64,000 nt of DNA from Anaerovibrio lipolyticus LB2005 (GCF_000621545.1 NZ_JHYA01000001.1:248001-312000), one strand, 5' to 3'. Shown: positions 27,255 to 36,335, numbered from the stretch's first letter. The notes: generated by a model not told the origin, from the letters alone. Numbers and translations: made by a program.

Positions 27255-27770
27255 CTTATTCCAACAGTTTCTATCCTAATATTTTTTTCATGCTATAATT
27301 TATTTGACGCAAAGGAGATTTATAACATTGAAACTGGTCGCCGGCTAAATGAGGATATGGAGCTGCATTTTCTTGAAGTACCAAAATTCCAGAAAAAGCC
27401 TATTGGTGAAATGACCCGCATGGAACGGTGGCTGGCCTACTTCTCAAACAAGCTGAATACTGAGGAAATGGAGGAACTTGCCATGAGTGACGCTACTATA
27501 AAAAAAGCCGTTAATGACGCTGACATCTTCATGATGGATTTTGAAGAACGGCTCAAATATATAAACCGACAGATGGCCATTATGGACTACAACACCGATA
27601 TGCGTGTATCACGTGAAGAGGGCCTTGCCGATGGACGTAAAGCTGGCCGTGAAGAAATGGCTATTGATATAGCTCGTGATATGCTTCGGGACAATAAACC
27701 GATTGAAGAAATCGCCAAATATACCAAACTCCCTGAGGATCGCATTCAGGAACTGACCCAGGAAAAATAA
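27255..27770 (+). pseudogene. C-terminal remnant of Rpn/PD-(D/E)XK nuclease family protein
   Basis: The readable part from 27357 (137 codons) is the C-terminal half of the Rpn/PDDEXK_2 'transposase/nuclease' family: ELHFLEVPKF, MTRMERWLAYFS, REEGLADGRKAGREE, and IEEIAKYTKLPEDRI. The same frame is open back to about 27255 and gives IETGRRLNED directly before, which is also family sequence, so homology extends upstream of the ATG. The N-terminal nuclease core (about 130 residues) is absent and replaced by A+T-rich DNA. A 5'-truncated pseudogene is the simplest reading. Confidence 0.75.
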
Positions 27771-27854
27771 AACACATCTTTGCAAACGCATAAGGCTATT
27801 GCCAATACGACCCTCAAGATGAGGGACAATCGATAGAAAGAGGAGCCAAATCAG

Positions 27855-28300
27855 ATGTTAAAAAAATACTTATTATGATGGTACTTGCGCTGACAGTTGC
27901 ATCACTTGGCAATACGAATCTGCCAATTTCTTTCGAACGCAGCACCAGTATCGCCTATGCCTCTCCCTGGCAGGAGATAGATGGGATTCTATTTTGGCAC
28001 GGCGACATGAATTATCCGATTTATGACAGTGGCAATAAATTTTGCAATGGCCTAGACCTAAGCTCTGCTTATGTTGCCAATGATGACGCAAATGAGCTTA
28101 TCATTAAAGTGGCCAGTGTTAATTTCAGCTTTGCAGATGATGCTGCTGTGGATTACGGCAAAGCTTCCTTTAAAGAAGACAAACGGACAGGGAAAGCTTA
28201 CCTGTGCTTTGAAAATTCATCATATTGCCTCAGCACAGACCGCCAAAAGCGTCTGAATGATGTTTACTATTATCTGAAATGTTACCTGCAAGTGCAATAA
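27855..28300 (+). CDS. Small secreted protein with an apparent frameshift in its signal peptide
   Basis: The natural start seems to be the ATG at 27855, nine bases after GAGGAG. That frame stops after seven codons, just past a run of seven A residues. One extra A would give MLKKILIMMVLALTVASLG fused to the remaining 141-codon frame (from 27875), a typical signal peptide with a likely cut after AYA. The mature part of about 105 residues has four Cys and no family I recognise. Alternatives are translation from ATG 27875 (no ribosome site), slippage on the A tract, a real mutation, or a base-calling error. A strong terminator follows. Confidence 0.6.
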
Positions 28301-28363
28301 TCTCAAATACACACAGAACGAGTTTTTGAAACTTGTTGCCCAAAACTAATCATTAACTATTAT

Positions 28364-28396
28364 GGCCCGCTGGGAACCAGCGGGCCTTTCTTTTTG
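28364..28396 (+). terminator. Terminator after the small secreted-protein gene
   Basis: Perfect 10-bp GC-rich stem (GGCCCGCTGG with CCAGCGGGCC) and a GAA loop, followed by TTTCTTTTT, 64 bp past the stop codon. Confidence 0.9.
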
Positions 28397-28418
28397 ACTA
28401 TGCAACAAACTATTTTCT

Positions 28419-29162
28419 TTACTCCACTTCCTCCCCCATGATTTCAATCATGCCCTTTATTATGCTCTGGACCTCATTGAAGCGTTCACTTCTCTCACAA
28501 CCCCGGGCAAGGTAGAGACCGCGGTTTATTTCAATCATAACGGACTGGACCCTGCTGTCCTTGCGGTAATACTTCATAGGCACCAGAGCCCCGGCAAAGG
28601 GTGAGTCGATTTTTACCGACAAATTGTGGTCCTGGAGATAATTTACCATTTTATACACCATGTTCGGTGAGGTGTGGTAGTCATCAGTGCCAATACAGAT
28701 ATCCGGGCGGTTTGGCTGCTGGTCAGGCTCATAAGGCAGGGGCTCAGGATAAAAGGAATGGCCATCCACAATGAGACACCTGCCATAATCGGAGAGTCGA
28801 TTTTCCACCACGGCCTCCAGCCGGACGTGATGGGGATCATAGAAGGTCCTGGCCACCTCTTCCCTCTTTTCGGCAATATGCTTTCTGAATGGCTTCATTT
28901 CTGAGCTGTGGGTATAATACAGTCCCATGCCCATACGGCTCATGGACTCCTCCTTGTCATCGCGGAATCTCTCCACATCACATACCAGACGGTTAACCCT
29001 CAGATTGACCATTTCCGCCTCACAGGCAAAGAGCTCATTGCAATACCAGTCTGTCATTACCAGCATTTCGTGGCTTAGCACCTCTAAATCATAGTCTGGG
29101 ATATACGCCTCTGGAATGTACAAGGATGCGTGTGGTACATGAATTACTACATTTTCTAACAT
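28419..29162 (-). CDS. N-formylglutamate amidohydrolase family protein under SAM riboswitch control
   Basis: A 247-residue member of the N-formylglutamate amidohydrolase (FGase/HutG-like) fold. Family segments: HVPHAS near the N-terminus, VNRLVCDVERF, YYTHS, the metal-site DGHSF near residue 135 and a C-terminal MIEINRGLYL. It should be a Zn-dependent deformylase or amidase; the substrate is not fixed by sequence. The ATG at 29162 is best placed (AGGAG nine bases upstream). No histidine-degradation genes are nearby, and a complete SAM-I riboswitch lies directly upstream, which argues for a role in methionine or S-adenosylmethionine metabolism rather than histidine use. Confidence 0.85.
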   Translation of the reverse strand: MLENVVIHVPHASLYIPEAYIPDYDLEVLSHEMLVMTDWYCNELFACEAEMVNLRVNRLVCDVERFRDDKEESMSRMGMGLYYTHSSEMKPFRKHIAEKREEVARTFYDPHHVRLEAVVENRLSDYGRCLIVDGHSFYPEPLPYEPDQQPNRPDICIGTDDYHTSPNMVYKMVNYLQDHNLSVKIDSPFAGALVPMKYYRKDSRVQSVMIEINRGLYLARGCERSERFNEVQSIIKGMIEIMGEEVE

Positions 29163-29206
29163 TTTCATCGTCTCCTTTTGTTCTGTAAACCAAAAAGAGA
29201 CGCAAT

Positions 29207-29347
29207 GAAAAAGCCCATCGTCTTGATGGGCCCGATTTACTTTATCCTACCCATCAATCAAGCTTTAGCACCTTGCCACGTTTTCACCCGTGGCAGGTTG
29301 CTGAAGGGTCATCGAGCTTGTCTCTCGCCTTCTCTTTATGGTTAAGA
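29207..29347 (-). promoter_or_regulatory. SAM-I (S-box) riboswitch with terminator
   Basis: Minus-strand leader with all SAM-I parts. P1: TCTTAACCAT (29338-29347) pairs with ATGGGTAGGA (29245-29254), nine of ten. P2: GAAGG-CGAG with CTCG-ATGAC-CCTTC, including the kink-turn. The core CAGCAACC, P3 (TGCCACG/CGTGGCA) and AGGTGCTAA follow. Downstream is a terminator GCCCATC/GATGGGC (29213-29231) with a T run. TTGATGGG in the 3' side of P1 is exactly complementary to CCCATCAA of the terminator, giving the antiterminator. SAM binding should therefore switch the amidohydrolase gene off. Confidence 0.93.
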
Positions 29348-29466
29348 ATATATTTAATTATCTTGTTGCCTATACGGCAGTTATAGTGTAGCAAATCTTA
29401 TATTTTCCGTCATTAAAGCGATATTAAAAATTCCTTTCAATTATTTCAGCATTTCTGCCCTGTTCT

Positions 29467-30369
29467 TCAACTTCCATCGCCATCTGAGTTTTCTTCCTCT
29501 ATGACGGTATTAGCACTGGCTTCAATCATTTGTGTAACAACGTGATTTAACTCCGATGCCTTTTTGCTAGTAATAACCGATTTGCCTGTTCCCTCTTCAA
29601 TAGCCTTCCTTGCATCGCCAGCCACCTTGCCACCTCGCTTAGCTACAGAAACATTTTGAGCAAGTCCAGATGGTTTTTCTGCTTCCGAAAATTCTTTGGC
29701 AGCCGTTTCTGCAAGCATATTTATAACTAATTCAGTTGTACTCATATTGTCCCGAAGGCTTTCCTTTTTTAGTCCTTTTAGATTTTTGTACTGACGGGTA
29801 GACATCCCACTCCACGCTCTTGTAAGTTCATCGGTAAGTACAGCATATTCTTTGCCCTGCTTTATCCCACGCTCTTTCCATTCATCCGTTAGTTCCTTGC
29901 GGGCACTGATTGCCATAAGTCGCTGATTGATCCACTCTTTGGTATATCCCTTTCGTTCATAGGTAACCACCAATCTATCAGCTATAAGCTCCGGATCGAT
30001 GGTTTCATCAATACGCTCTTTACCCACCTGGGCCAGCCATAATTTAAACGGTTCTGCCTTTTTCGATGGTATTGACTGTATAATACGCAGCAGCTGTTCT
30101 GTATTTGCCACATCAGTACGTCTACGCTTACCATCGGCGGCTTTTAATTTCAACTGCTTACAATTTGTAAGCAGTTCATCTGCGCCCTCTTCACTAAGTC
30201 TTTTCTTCAAAACAGCCCAATACGTACTGGCGTGTCGTGCATCAGGTTGTTCTGTTAACACCCGCACCACATCCACAATAGAAAAATACCATTCTTCCTC
30301 CGCCTCATTCCAAGCAGTGCGAATAGGCTGGTCCTCAAACAGTTGCATATTTTCCATTTCTTCACTCAT
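29467..30369 (-). CDS. BRO-N / DinD-like protein
   Basis: A 300-residue protein with an N-terminal BRO-type domain (residues 15-115: WNEAEEEWYFSIVDVVRVL, YWAVLKKRL, ANTEQLLRIIQSIPS and FKLWLAQVG). Such domains occur in phage antirepressors and in DinD. The rest (120-290) resembles the DinD-like C-terminus, with the glycine-rich VAKRGGKVAGDARKAIEE near residue 242. DinD inhibits RecA filaments in E. coli; a similar role here is only a possibility. It lies alone in the accessory stretch and is probably of phage or mobile origin. Confidence 0.78.
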   Translation of the reverse strand: MSEEMENMQLFEDQPIRTAWNEAEEEWYFSIVDVVRVLTEQPDARHASTYWAVLKKRLSEEGADELLTNCKQLKLKAADGKRRRTDVANTEQLLRIIQSIPSKKAEPFKLWLAQVGKERIDETIDPELIADRLVVTYERKGYTKEWINQRLMAISARKELTDEWKERGIKQGKEYAVLTDELTRAWSGMSTRQYKNLKGLKKESLRDNMSTTELVINMLAETAAKEFSEAEKPSGLAQNVSVAKRGGKVAGDARKAIEEGTGKSVITSKKASELNHVVTQMIEASANTVIEEENSDGDGS

Positions 30370-30481
30370 TATCCGTTTCTGCCTTTCTTACGTCCTCAAA
30401 ACAGAACAACAATTCTTTTATCTCTATTATATAAAACACATATTCTATAAATCAAGTTTTTTATCAGAAATATGCAATTTC

Positions 30482-30522
30482 AAAAAATACCCTGTAGCTT
30501 CAATTACAAAGCTGCAGGGTAT
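30482..30522 (-). terminator. Terminator of the glyoxalase-like gene
   Basis: Minus-strand 14-bp stem (30509-30522 with 30487-30500, one G-U pair) with an eight-base loop, followed by TTTTTTG. Confidence 0.9.
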
Positions 30523-30545
30523 CTTGCGTATAAATTATCAATTTT

Positions 30546-31169
30546 TCAGAAAAATGGATTTGTTTCCCGCTCTATTCCCATGGTAGAAGCCGGGCCGTGG
30601 CCTGGGAAGACCTTGGTGGCGTCGGATACCTTGGCCAGTTTATTGCGGATGGAATCCAGAATATCCTCGGTACTGCTGCCAGGGAAATCCGTACGGCCGA
30701 CAGAGCCCGCAAAGAGGGTATCCCCACTAAATAAGGCACCGCCCCCATAGAAGCACACACCGCCTGGTGTATGTCCCGGAGTATGGATAACCTTAAGACT
30801 ACAGCCGCCAAAGGAAATATTGTCACCATCCTTCAGCAGCACATCCGCCTCTTCCATTTCTCCCGGTGCACCTACAAATGCCGACAAATTCTTCTTGGCA
30901 TCTGTCAGCATTTCCCCATCATCCTCATGGATTGCCACAGGCACATTCAGGGCTTTCTTTACCTTGTCCAGCCCCCCGATATGGTCGAAGTGGCCATGAG
31001 TCAAAGCAATCAGCTTCACCTCTACACCTATTTCCTTAATGGCAGACAATATCTTCTCCGGGTTTCCGCCGGGATCAATTACCATTCCCTCATTTGAGTC
31101 GATATCTTTAAGGATATAGCAATTGGCGGCCACCGGGCCCACCTCAAAGCTCTTTACAGAAAAATCCAT
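30546..31169 (-). CDS. MBL-fold hydrolase, glyoxalase II-like
   Basis: A 207-residue metallo-beta-lactamase-fold enzyme. Metal ligands: THGHFDHIGG (HxHxDH, near residue 57), HTPGHTPGG, FSGDTLF and a late FPGHGP. The short length and motif order fit the stand-alone hydroxyacylglutathione hydrolase-like thioesterases common in Firmicutes; a glutathione substrate is unlikely in this group. The ATG at 31169 has GGGAGG ten bases upstream; the ATG at 31187 only overlaps the rel stop codon. It is the last gene of the recJ-rel unit. Confidence 0.9.
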   Translation of the reverse strand: MDFSVKSFEVGPVAANCYILKDIDSNEGMVIDPGGNPEKILSAIKEIGVEVKLIALTHGHFDHIGGLDKVKKALNVPVAIHEDDGEMLTDAKKNLSAFVGAPGEMEEADVLLKDGDNISFGGCSLKVIHTPGHTPGGVCFYGGGALFSGDTLFAGSVGRTDFPGSSTEDILDSIRNKLAKVSDATKVFPGHGPASTMGIERETNPFF

Positions 31170-31186
31170 AGACTGCGAACCTCCCA

Positions 31187-33487
31187 TCAGTCATTGCGCT
31201 TATCCGGGTTGCTGGTCATGGCACGGCTTACGCTATATATATCCTTCAGGCGGCGGATTTTCGCCATAATCTGTTCCACCTGAGAAGTGGCATGGACCTC
31301 AATACCCAGAATAATCATGGAAGTCTTGTTGTTACGGTTAGTCTTGGCATTTACAGAGGAAACATTAATCTTCATTTCTGTAGGAACTGCCAAAATGCTT
31401 GCCAAAATACCAGGATTGTCATTGCAATGTATCTCAATTTCTACTGTGTAATCACGGTCAAGACCCACATCCCAGTTTACGGCAATAACTCTGGTGGCCG
31501 CATCGCTGGTAACTGCCACATTCGGACAATCCGCACGATGAACGGATACGCCACGCCCTTTGGTAATAAAGCCAGTAATAGGGTCCCCCGGAATCGGGTT
31601 ACAGCACTTGGCAAGGCGCACCAACATGCCGCCCTCACCCTCAACCAAAATACCATGGCTGGCCCTGGATTTCTTGGAGGAGCCCTGCCCCTGAGGACGC
31701 TTCAGCTTCTCCAGCATTTCAGAAACATCCTGTGGAGTATTCTCCTTCACCAGCTTTTTATGCAGCTCGATTAGCTTGGCAATAACGCCGCTAACGGTAA
31801 CACCACCATAGCCAATGGCTGCCAACAGGTCCTCGGAATTGTTTATATTAAATCTAAGGCAAACCTCATTAAGCCACTCATCACGCAGAAGGTCCTTAGG
31901 GTCATAGCCCAGCTTCTTGCCTTCCTTCTCCAAAAGCTCTTGGCCCTTGGCTACATTTTCCTCGCGGCGCACTTTCTTGAACCAGCCGCGAATCTTGCTT
32001 CTGGTATCTGATGCCGCCACAATGTTAAGCCAGTCACGGCTTGGTCCCTGATTGGCCTTGTTGGTAATAATAGAAACGATATCACCATTTTTCAGCTTGT
32101 ACTCCAATGGCACGATCTTGCCGTTTACCTTGGCTCCAACGCAGTGGTGACCGATTTCCGTATGAATTCTATAGGCAAAATCAATTGGCACGGACCCCTT
32201 TGGCAGGTCAATAACATCCCCCCGTGGAGTAAATACAAACACCTCATCGGAGAAAATATCCATCTTTAGGGCCTGAATGTATTCACTTGGGTCATTAAGC
32301 TCCTGCTGGAGATTTACCATCTGACGCAACCAGGACAGCTTCTTGTCATAATCATTGGCCGCAGTGGCTCCCCTGCCATTTTCCTTGTACTTCCAATGTG
32401 CCGCAACACCGTACTCGGAAATCTTGTGCATGGCAAAGGTACGAATCTGAATTTCCAGCGGAAAGCCACGGGTCATAACAGTGGTATGCAGGGACTGATA
32501 GCCATTGGATTTCGGCATGGCAATATAATCCTTGAACCGCCCCGGAATTGGCTTCCACATGGCATGGATAACGCCAAGAACCGCATAGCAGTCCTTAACG
32601 CTCTGCACCAACACCCTGATAGCTGACAGATCATAAATTTCACTTATGTCCTTATTATCCCGCTTCATCTTGCGGTAAATGCTGTAAAAATGCTTGGCAC
32701 GACCGCTGATTTCCGCCTTTATACCGCTTCTTATGAGCTTGGTATGAATCTGTAAAATAGAATCCTCAATAAAACGCTGACGCTCCTGCCGCTTTTGCTT
32801 GACCTTTTCCACAAGATCATAGTAATGCTCCCGGTCAAGATAGCGCAGGCACAGATCCTCCAGCTCCCATTTAATGCTGGAAATACCCAGACGATTGGCC
32901 AAAGGTGCATATACCTCAATGGTTTCCCGGGCAATACGCTGTTGTTTTTCCTCCTTCACGAATTTAAGGGTACGCATATTATGAAGTCGGTCCGCCAGCT
33001 TTATGATAATTACGCGAATATCCTTGGCCATGGCCAAAAACAGCTTACGGTAGTTCTCTGACTGCTGCTCCACCTTGGACTGGAATTTAATCTTGCCCAA
33101 TTTGGTAACACCATCAATCAGCATGGCAACCTCAGGCCCAAACATTTCCTCCATCTGCTTAATATCGTAGATGGTATCCTCCACCACATCATGTAGCAGA
33201 GCTGCTGTAATGGTTACGGCATCAATCTGAAGCTCTGTGAGTATTTTGGCCACACAGAGAGGATGTATAATATATTCTTCACCAGAAGCCCGTTTCTGGC
33301 CCTCATGGGCCGAATGAGCCAGTTCATAAGCCCTGCGGACAAGGTCCACATCCGCATTAGGCTGATATTTCAACAACGCATTAATAATATCATCAATTGT
33401 AACATCCGCCGTTGCACCGGCTGGAACTGGGGTATAAATATCCACATTTACAGAAGTTGAATTGGCATCCATTGTCATCACCGCCAT
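31187..33487 (-). CDS. relA: Bifunctional (p)ppGpp synthetase/hydrolase RelA/SpoT
   Basis: A 766-residue stringent-response enzyme that makes and degrades (p)ppGpp. The hydrolase HD domain is intact (HPLCVAKIL and ALLHDVVEDT, residues 75-105), as are the synthetase domain (AIRVLV, GRFKDYIAMPKSNGYQSLHTT near residue 335), the TGS domain (VFVFTPRGDVIDLPKG near residue 425), the zinc-finger/helical region and a C-terminal ACT domain. Retained HD residues imply both activities, as in most Firmicutes Rel proteins. The exact start among three nearby Met codons is unclear since no strong ribosome site is seen. Confidence 0.96.
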   Translation of the reverse strand: MAVMTMDANSTSVNVDIYTPVPAGATADVTIDDIINALLKYQPNADVDLVRRAYELAHSAHEGQKRASGEEYIIHPLCVAKILTELQIDAVTITAALLHDVVEDTIYDIKQMEEMFGPEVAMLIDGVTKLGKIKFQSKVEQQSENYRKLFLAMAKDIRVIIIKLADRLHNMRTLKFVKEEKQQRIARETIEVYAPLANRLGISSIKWELEDLCLRYLDREHYYDLVEKVKQKRQERQRFIEDSILQIHTKLIRSGIKAEISGRAKHFYSIYRKMKRDNKDISEIYDLSAIRVLVQSVKDCYAVLGVIHAMWKPIPGRFKDYIAMPKSNGYQSLHTTVMTRGFPLEIQIRTFAMHKISEYGVAAHWKYKENGRGATAANDYDKKLSWLRQMVNLQQELNDPSEYIQALKMDIFSDEVFVFTPRGDVIDLPKGSVPIDFAYRIHTEIGHHCVGAKVNGKIVPLEYKLKNGDIVSIITNKANQGPSRDWLNIVAASDTRSKIRGWFKKVRREENVAKGQELLEKEGKKLGYDPKDLLRDEWLNEVCLRFNINNSEDLLAAIGYGGVTVSGVIAKLIELHKKLVKENTPQDVSEMLEKLKRPQGQGSSKKSRASHGILVEGEGGMLVRLAKCCNPIPGDPITGFITKGRGVSVHRADCPNVAVTSDAATRVIAVNWDVGLDRDYTVEIEIHCNDNPGILASILAVPTEMKINVSSVNAKTNRNNKTSMIILGIEVHATSQVEQIMAKIRRLKDIYSVSRAMTSNPDKRND

Positions 33488-33587
33488 TCAATACACAAAT
33501 TTTAGTCAAACTTTTATTAATTATAGCATATTTTCATAATTCTCTATACATAAAAATAGCTACAATCCTCTATTTTCCTCTTTTTTC

Positions 33588-33620
33588 GTAAAGGAAAGGG
33601 AATAGCTCTTAGCTATCCCC
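33588..33620 (-). terminator. Terminator of recJ
   Basis: Minus-strand stem GGGGATAGCT/AGCTATTCCC with an AAG loop followed by TTTCCTTTA, about 27 bp past the recJ stop codon. Confidence 0.75.
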
Positions 33621-33646
33621 CTGCTTAAATCATATAATTATCCAAA

Positions 33647-35626
33647 CTATTCATTAAGACGGCAAAAGGTCTCAGAATCCTGTAAATTCATCTTGCCAGT
33701 ACCTTCTACCAAGTGACACACACCAGCATCATCCACACTCATCAATCCCAGCTCCTGAAATATTTTTAATCCATATTCAGCAGCCTTGGTCTCTGACTGC
33801 CTGCCATCCATGCGCATTCTCATAGCCAGCCAGGCAGGATCCATTAATACGGGCTTTTCTTCATCATGACACTGTTTGAGAAACAGATACAGCTCCTTTA
33901 GAAATTCCCTGTCAACACTGATAGGCTTTTCATCATCCAAAGGGGTGTCCAGACTTCTTATTATACACTGAAGGTTGCGATTGCCTTCCCATTCGTTTAT
34001 TCCCAGCTCATAAACAAGATTCTGGGGCTGAGAATTCATTTTATCCAAATCCTCATTCATATTGAAGGCCACAGCCTTTACATAGCGATTACCATCTGTG
34101 ATGCTAAAACGCATGTGGCGATTTTCTATACCCATATAAGAGGCATACGCAGTCCTGACCCCCTTACAGCCGAATAGCGGACTGTCGTTTTTCATACCGC
34201 AGGGCTCCAGCAATGCCAGCTCATCTACCATTTCCATGGTAACATCCAATGGGGAAATCTCCTGATCCAATTCATAAAAGGGAATATATTGCTCTGCTGT
34301 CATCTGGCGCTTGGCCTCAATCTCCATAAGCCGTCTGAACTCAGGAATATTTTCTTCTTTAATGGTGAGACCTGCCGCCCCTTCATGGCCACCGAACTGT
34401 ACCAGCACGTCCTTGCAATTTTCCAGTGCCTCATAGAGGTTAAAGCCCTCTATACTGCGGGCAGACCCCTTTCCTATGCCATCCTTCAGGCTGATAACAA
34501 TAGTAGGCTTATAATACTTGGAATCCAGTCCCGCTGCTGTTAGTCCAATAACACCATGATGCCAGTTCTCTCCAGCTACTACCAGCACACGTGTATTGTC
34601 CACGTCCACACCCTTAAGCTGTTCCTCGGCCTCCAGCTGCATATCATCCTTCAGCTTTTTACGCTCTTCATTAATACCATTAAGCTCCAAAGCTATAGCA
34701 TCTGCTTTGGTACTGTCCACAGCAGTCAGAAGGTCAACTCCCAGGGTTGCACTGCTAAGTCTCCCTGCCGCATTAATGCGTGGTGCCAGCATAAAGCCCA
34801 CCACCATACTGGTAACCGGCTTGCCAAGACAGCCAGCTGCCTCCAGCAAGGCCTTTACCCCCACCATATTGGAGTTTTCTATAGCCTTTAATCCCAAACT
34901 CACAATACGTCTGTTTTCGTTGGTAAGGGGCACCGCATCGGCCACCGTCCCCAGGGCCACCAGCTCCAGGCCACGATCATTGAGAGGCTCTCCCTTTATT
35001 CTTTGCCAAAGGGCCTGACACAGCTTAAAGGCAATGCCAACGCCTGCCAGCTCCGGGCATGGATACTTGGAATCCTTTCTGTGTGCATCCACCACTGCCA
35101 CAGCCTGGGGAAGCTCATCCCCCGGAAGATGGTGATCCGTAACGATAACATCCATTCGCCCGGCTACAGCCTTTATTTCCTCCACGGATTTAACACCGCA
35201 GTCCACAGTAATGAGAAGGTCTATCCCCCTATTAACCAATTTCTCCATGGCTTCAGCATGAAGACCATAGCCCTCTGTGAGCCTGTCAGGAATATAGTAG
35301 TCAACCTTCACTCCCAGTTCCTTGAAGGTAATCATCAATAGGGAGGTAGCGGTAATTCCATCGCAATCATAATCGCCATAGATGGCAATTCTTTCCTTTT
35401 TTTCAATAGCATCAGCTATACGCTCTATTGCCTTATCCATATCCGGCAACAAATAGGGATCACAATATTCAAACCGTTCAGGGTGAAGGAATATTTCTCC
35501 CTTTTCCCTGGTATCAATTCCCCGATTTATCAATGCTCCTGCCAGTAACTGTGATATACCCAACTTAGCCGCCAGTTCGGCGGTTCTTTCCCCGGAATAG
35601 GGCTTAATTCTCCATTTTTTTAGCAT
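33647..35626 (-). CDS. recJ: Single-stranded-DNA-specific exonuclease RecJ
   Basis: RecJ is the 5'-3' single-strand exonuclease of recombination and mismatch repair. The 659-residue protein has the DHH core (DYDCDGITA near residue 81, DCGVKS, VTDHH near 160), the DHHA1 motif GGHEGAAGL near residue 415 and an OB-fold region after it. The C-terminal 100 residues follow the Firmicutes type. The ATG at 35626 has AGGAG nine bases upstream. A terminator separates it from rel, so the two may be partly independent. Confidence 0.95.
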   Translation of the reverse strand: MLKKWRIKPYSGERTAELAAKLGISQLLAGALINRGIDTREKGEIFLHPERFEYCDPYLLPDMDKAIERIADAIEKKERIAIYGDYDCDGITATSLLMITFKELGVKVDYYIPDRLTEGYGLHAEAMEKLVNRGIDLLITVDCGVKSVEEIKAVAGRMDVIVTDHHLPGDELPQAVAVVDAHRKDSKYPCPELAGVGIAFKLCQALWQRIKGEPLNDRGLELVALGTVADAVPLTNENRRIVSLGLKAIENSNMVGVKALLEAAGCLGKPVTSMVVGFMLAPRINAAGRLSSATLGVDLLTAVDSTKADAIALELNGINEERKKLKDDMQLEAEEQLKGVDVDNTRVLVVAGENWHHGVIGLTAAGLDSKYYKPTIVISLKDGIGKGSARSIEGFNLYEALENCKDVLVQFGGHEGAAGLTIKEENIPEFRRLMEIEAKRQMTAEQYIPFYELDQEISPLDVTMEMVDELALLEPCGMKNDSPLFGCKGVRTAYASYMGIENRHMRFSITDGNRYVKAVAFNMNEDLDKMNSQPQNLVYELGINEWEGNRNLQCIIRSLDTPLDDEKPISVDREFLKELYLFLKQCHDEEKPVLMDPAWLAMRMRMDGRQSETKAAEYGLKIFQELGLMSVDDAGVCHLVEGTGKMNLQDSETFCRLNE

Positions 35627-35754
35627 CAAAACCAACTCCTATAACTATTACCTAAAAAACTTCGAGAAAACTTTTCAAAATCCTCTTTTGTGTGCAAAAC
35701 ACCCGGGAGTCAGTTTTCAATACATAATTCACACAAAATCATCAGCCCTTACAC

Positions 35755-35783
35755 GAAAAAGGAGCCCCATAACTTGGAGCTCC
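35755..35783 (-). terminator. Terminator of the adenosyltransferase gene
   Basis: Minus-strand stem GGAGCTCC/GGGGCTCC with one T-G wobble, a seven-base loop and a TTTTT tail, immediately after the stop codon region at 35790. Confidence 0.85.
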
Positions 35784-35789
35784 AATTTT

Positions 35790-36287
35790 TCACCGATTTT
35801 CCTCAAGTCTCATAAGTACGAAGCACAGGTCTGAAACCCTGTTAATATATAATCTGTCACTGTCGTGGACTATCTCCTGCTCCGCCAGGTCCAAAATAGC
35901 CCTTTCAGCTCTCCTTATAAAGGTTCTGGCCAGATCTAAGCAGGATCCTCCCTGGGATTCTCCCGCAATCAGAAACTCATGCAGAGGCGGCAGCTTTGCC
36001 TCAATACCGTCAATTATTGACTCCAGTTCATTCACATGTTCATTGGTAATCAATGGCTCCTGATCCAGGGAGGCCAAATCTGCCATGAGCAAGCCGTTGT
36101 TTTTCTGAAGCTTCAGGATAATTTCCTTCACCTCATCATTTTTACAAAAGGCTCTTGCCATACCAAGGGCTGAACTTACCTCATCAATAGTACCGTAGGC
36201 TTTCACCCGCAGGGAATTCTTCGCAACGCGCTGACCTGTATAAAGGCCAGTTGTTCCCTTATCGCCGGTTTTGGTATAAACACTCAT
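35790..36287 (-). CDS. pduO: PduO-type ATP:cob(I)alamin adenosyltransferase
   Basis: A 165-residue enzyme that adenosylates cob(I)alamin to make coenzyme B12. The family hallmarks are the N-terminal ATP-binding TKTGDKGTTGL, the central GGSCLDLARTFIRRAERAI and the C-terminal YINRVSDLCFVLMR (an LNR-like motif). It lies downstream of ndk. The presence of an adenosyltransferase implies B12-dependent enzymes such as methylmalonyl-CoA mutase elsewhere, in line with propionate-forming Negativicutes; that link is inference. Confidence 0.92.
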   Translation of the reverse strand: MSVYTKTGDKGTTGLYTGQRVAKNSLRVKAYGTIDEVSSALGMARAFCKNDEVKEIILKLQKNNGLLMADLASLDQEPLITNEHVNELESIIDGIEAKLPPLHEFLIAGESQGGSCLDLARTFIRRAERAILDLAEQEIVHDSDRLYINRVSDLCFVLMRLEENR

Positions 36288-36335
36288 AACTTCATAGCCT
36301 CCTCTTTCACATCTCTTATGCCTGTCCCATACTTA

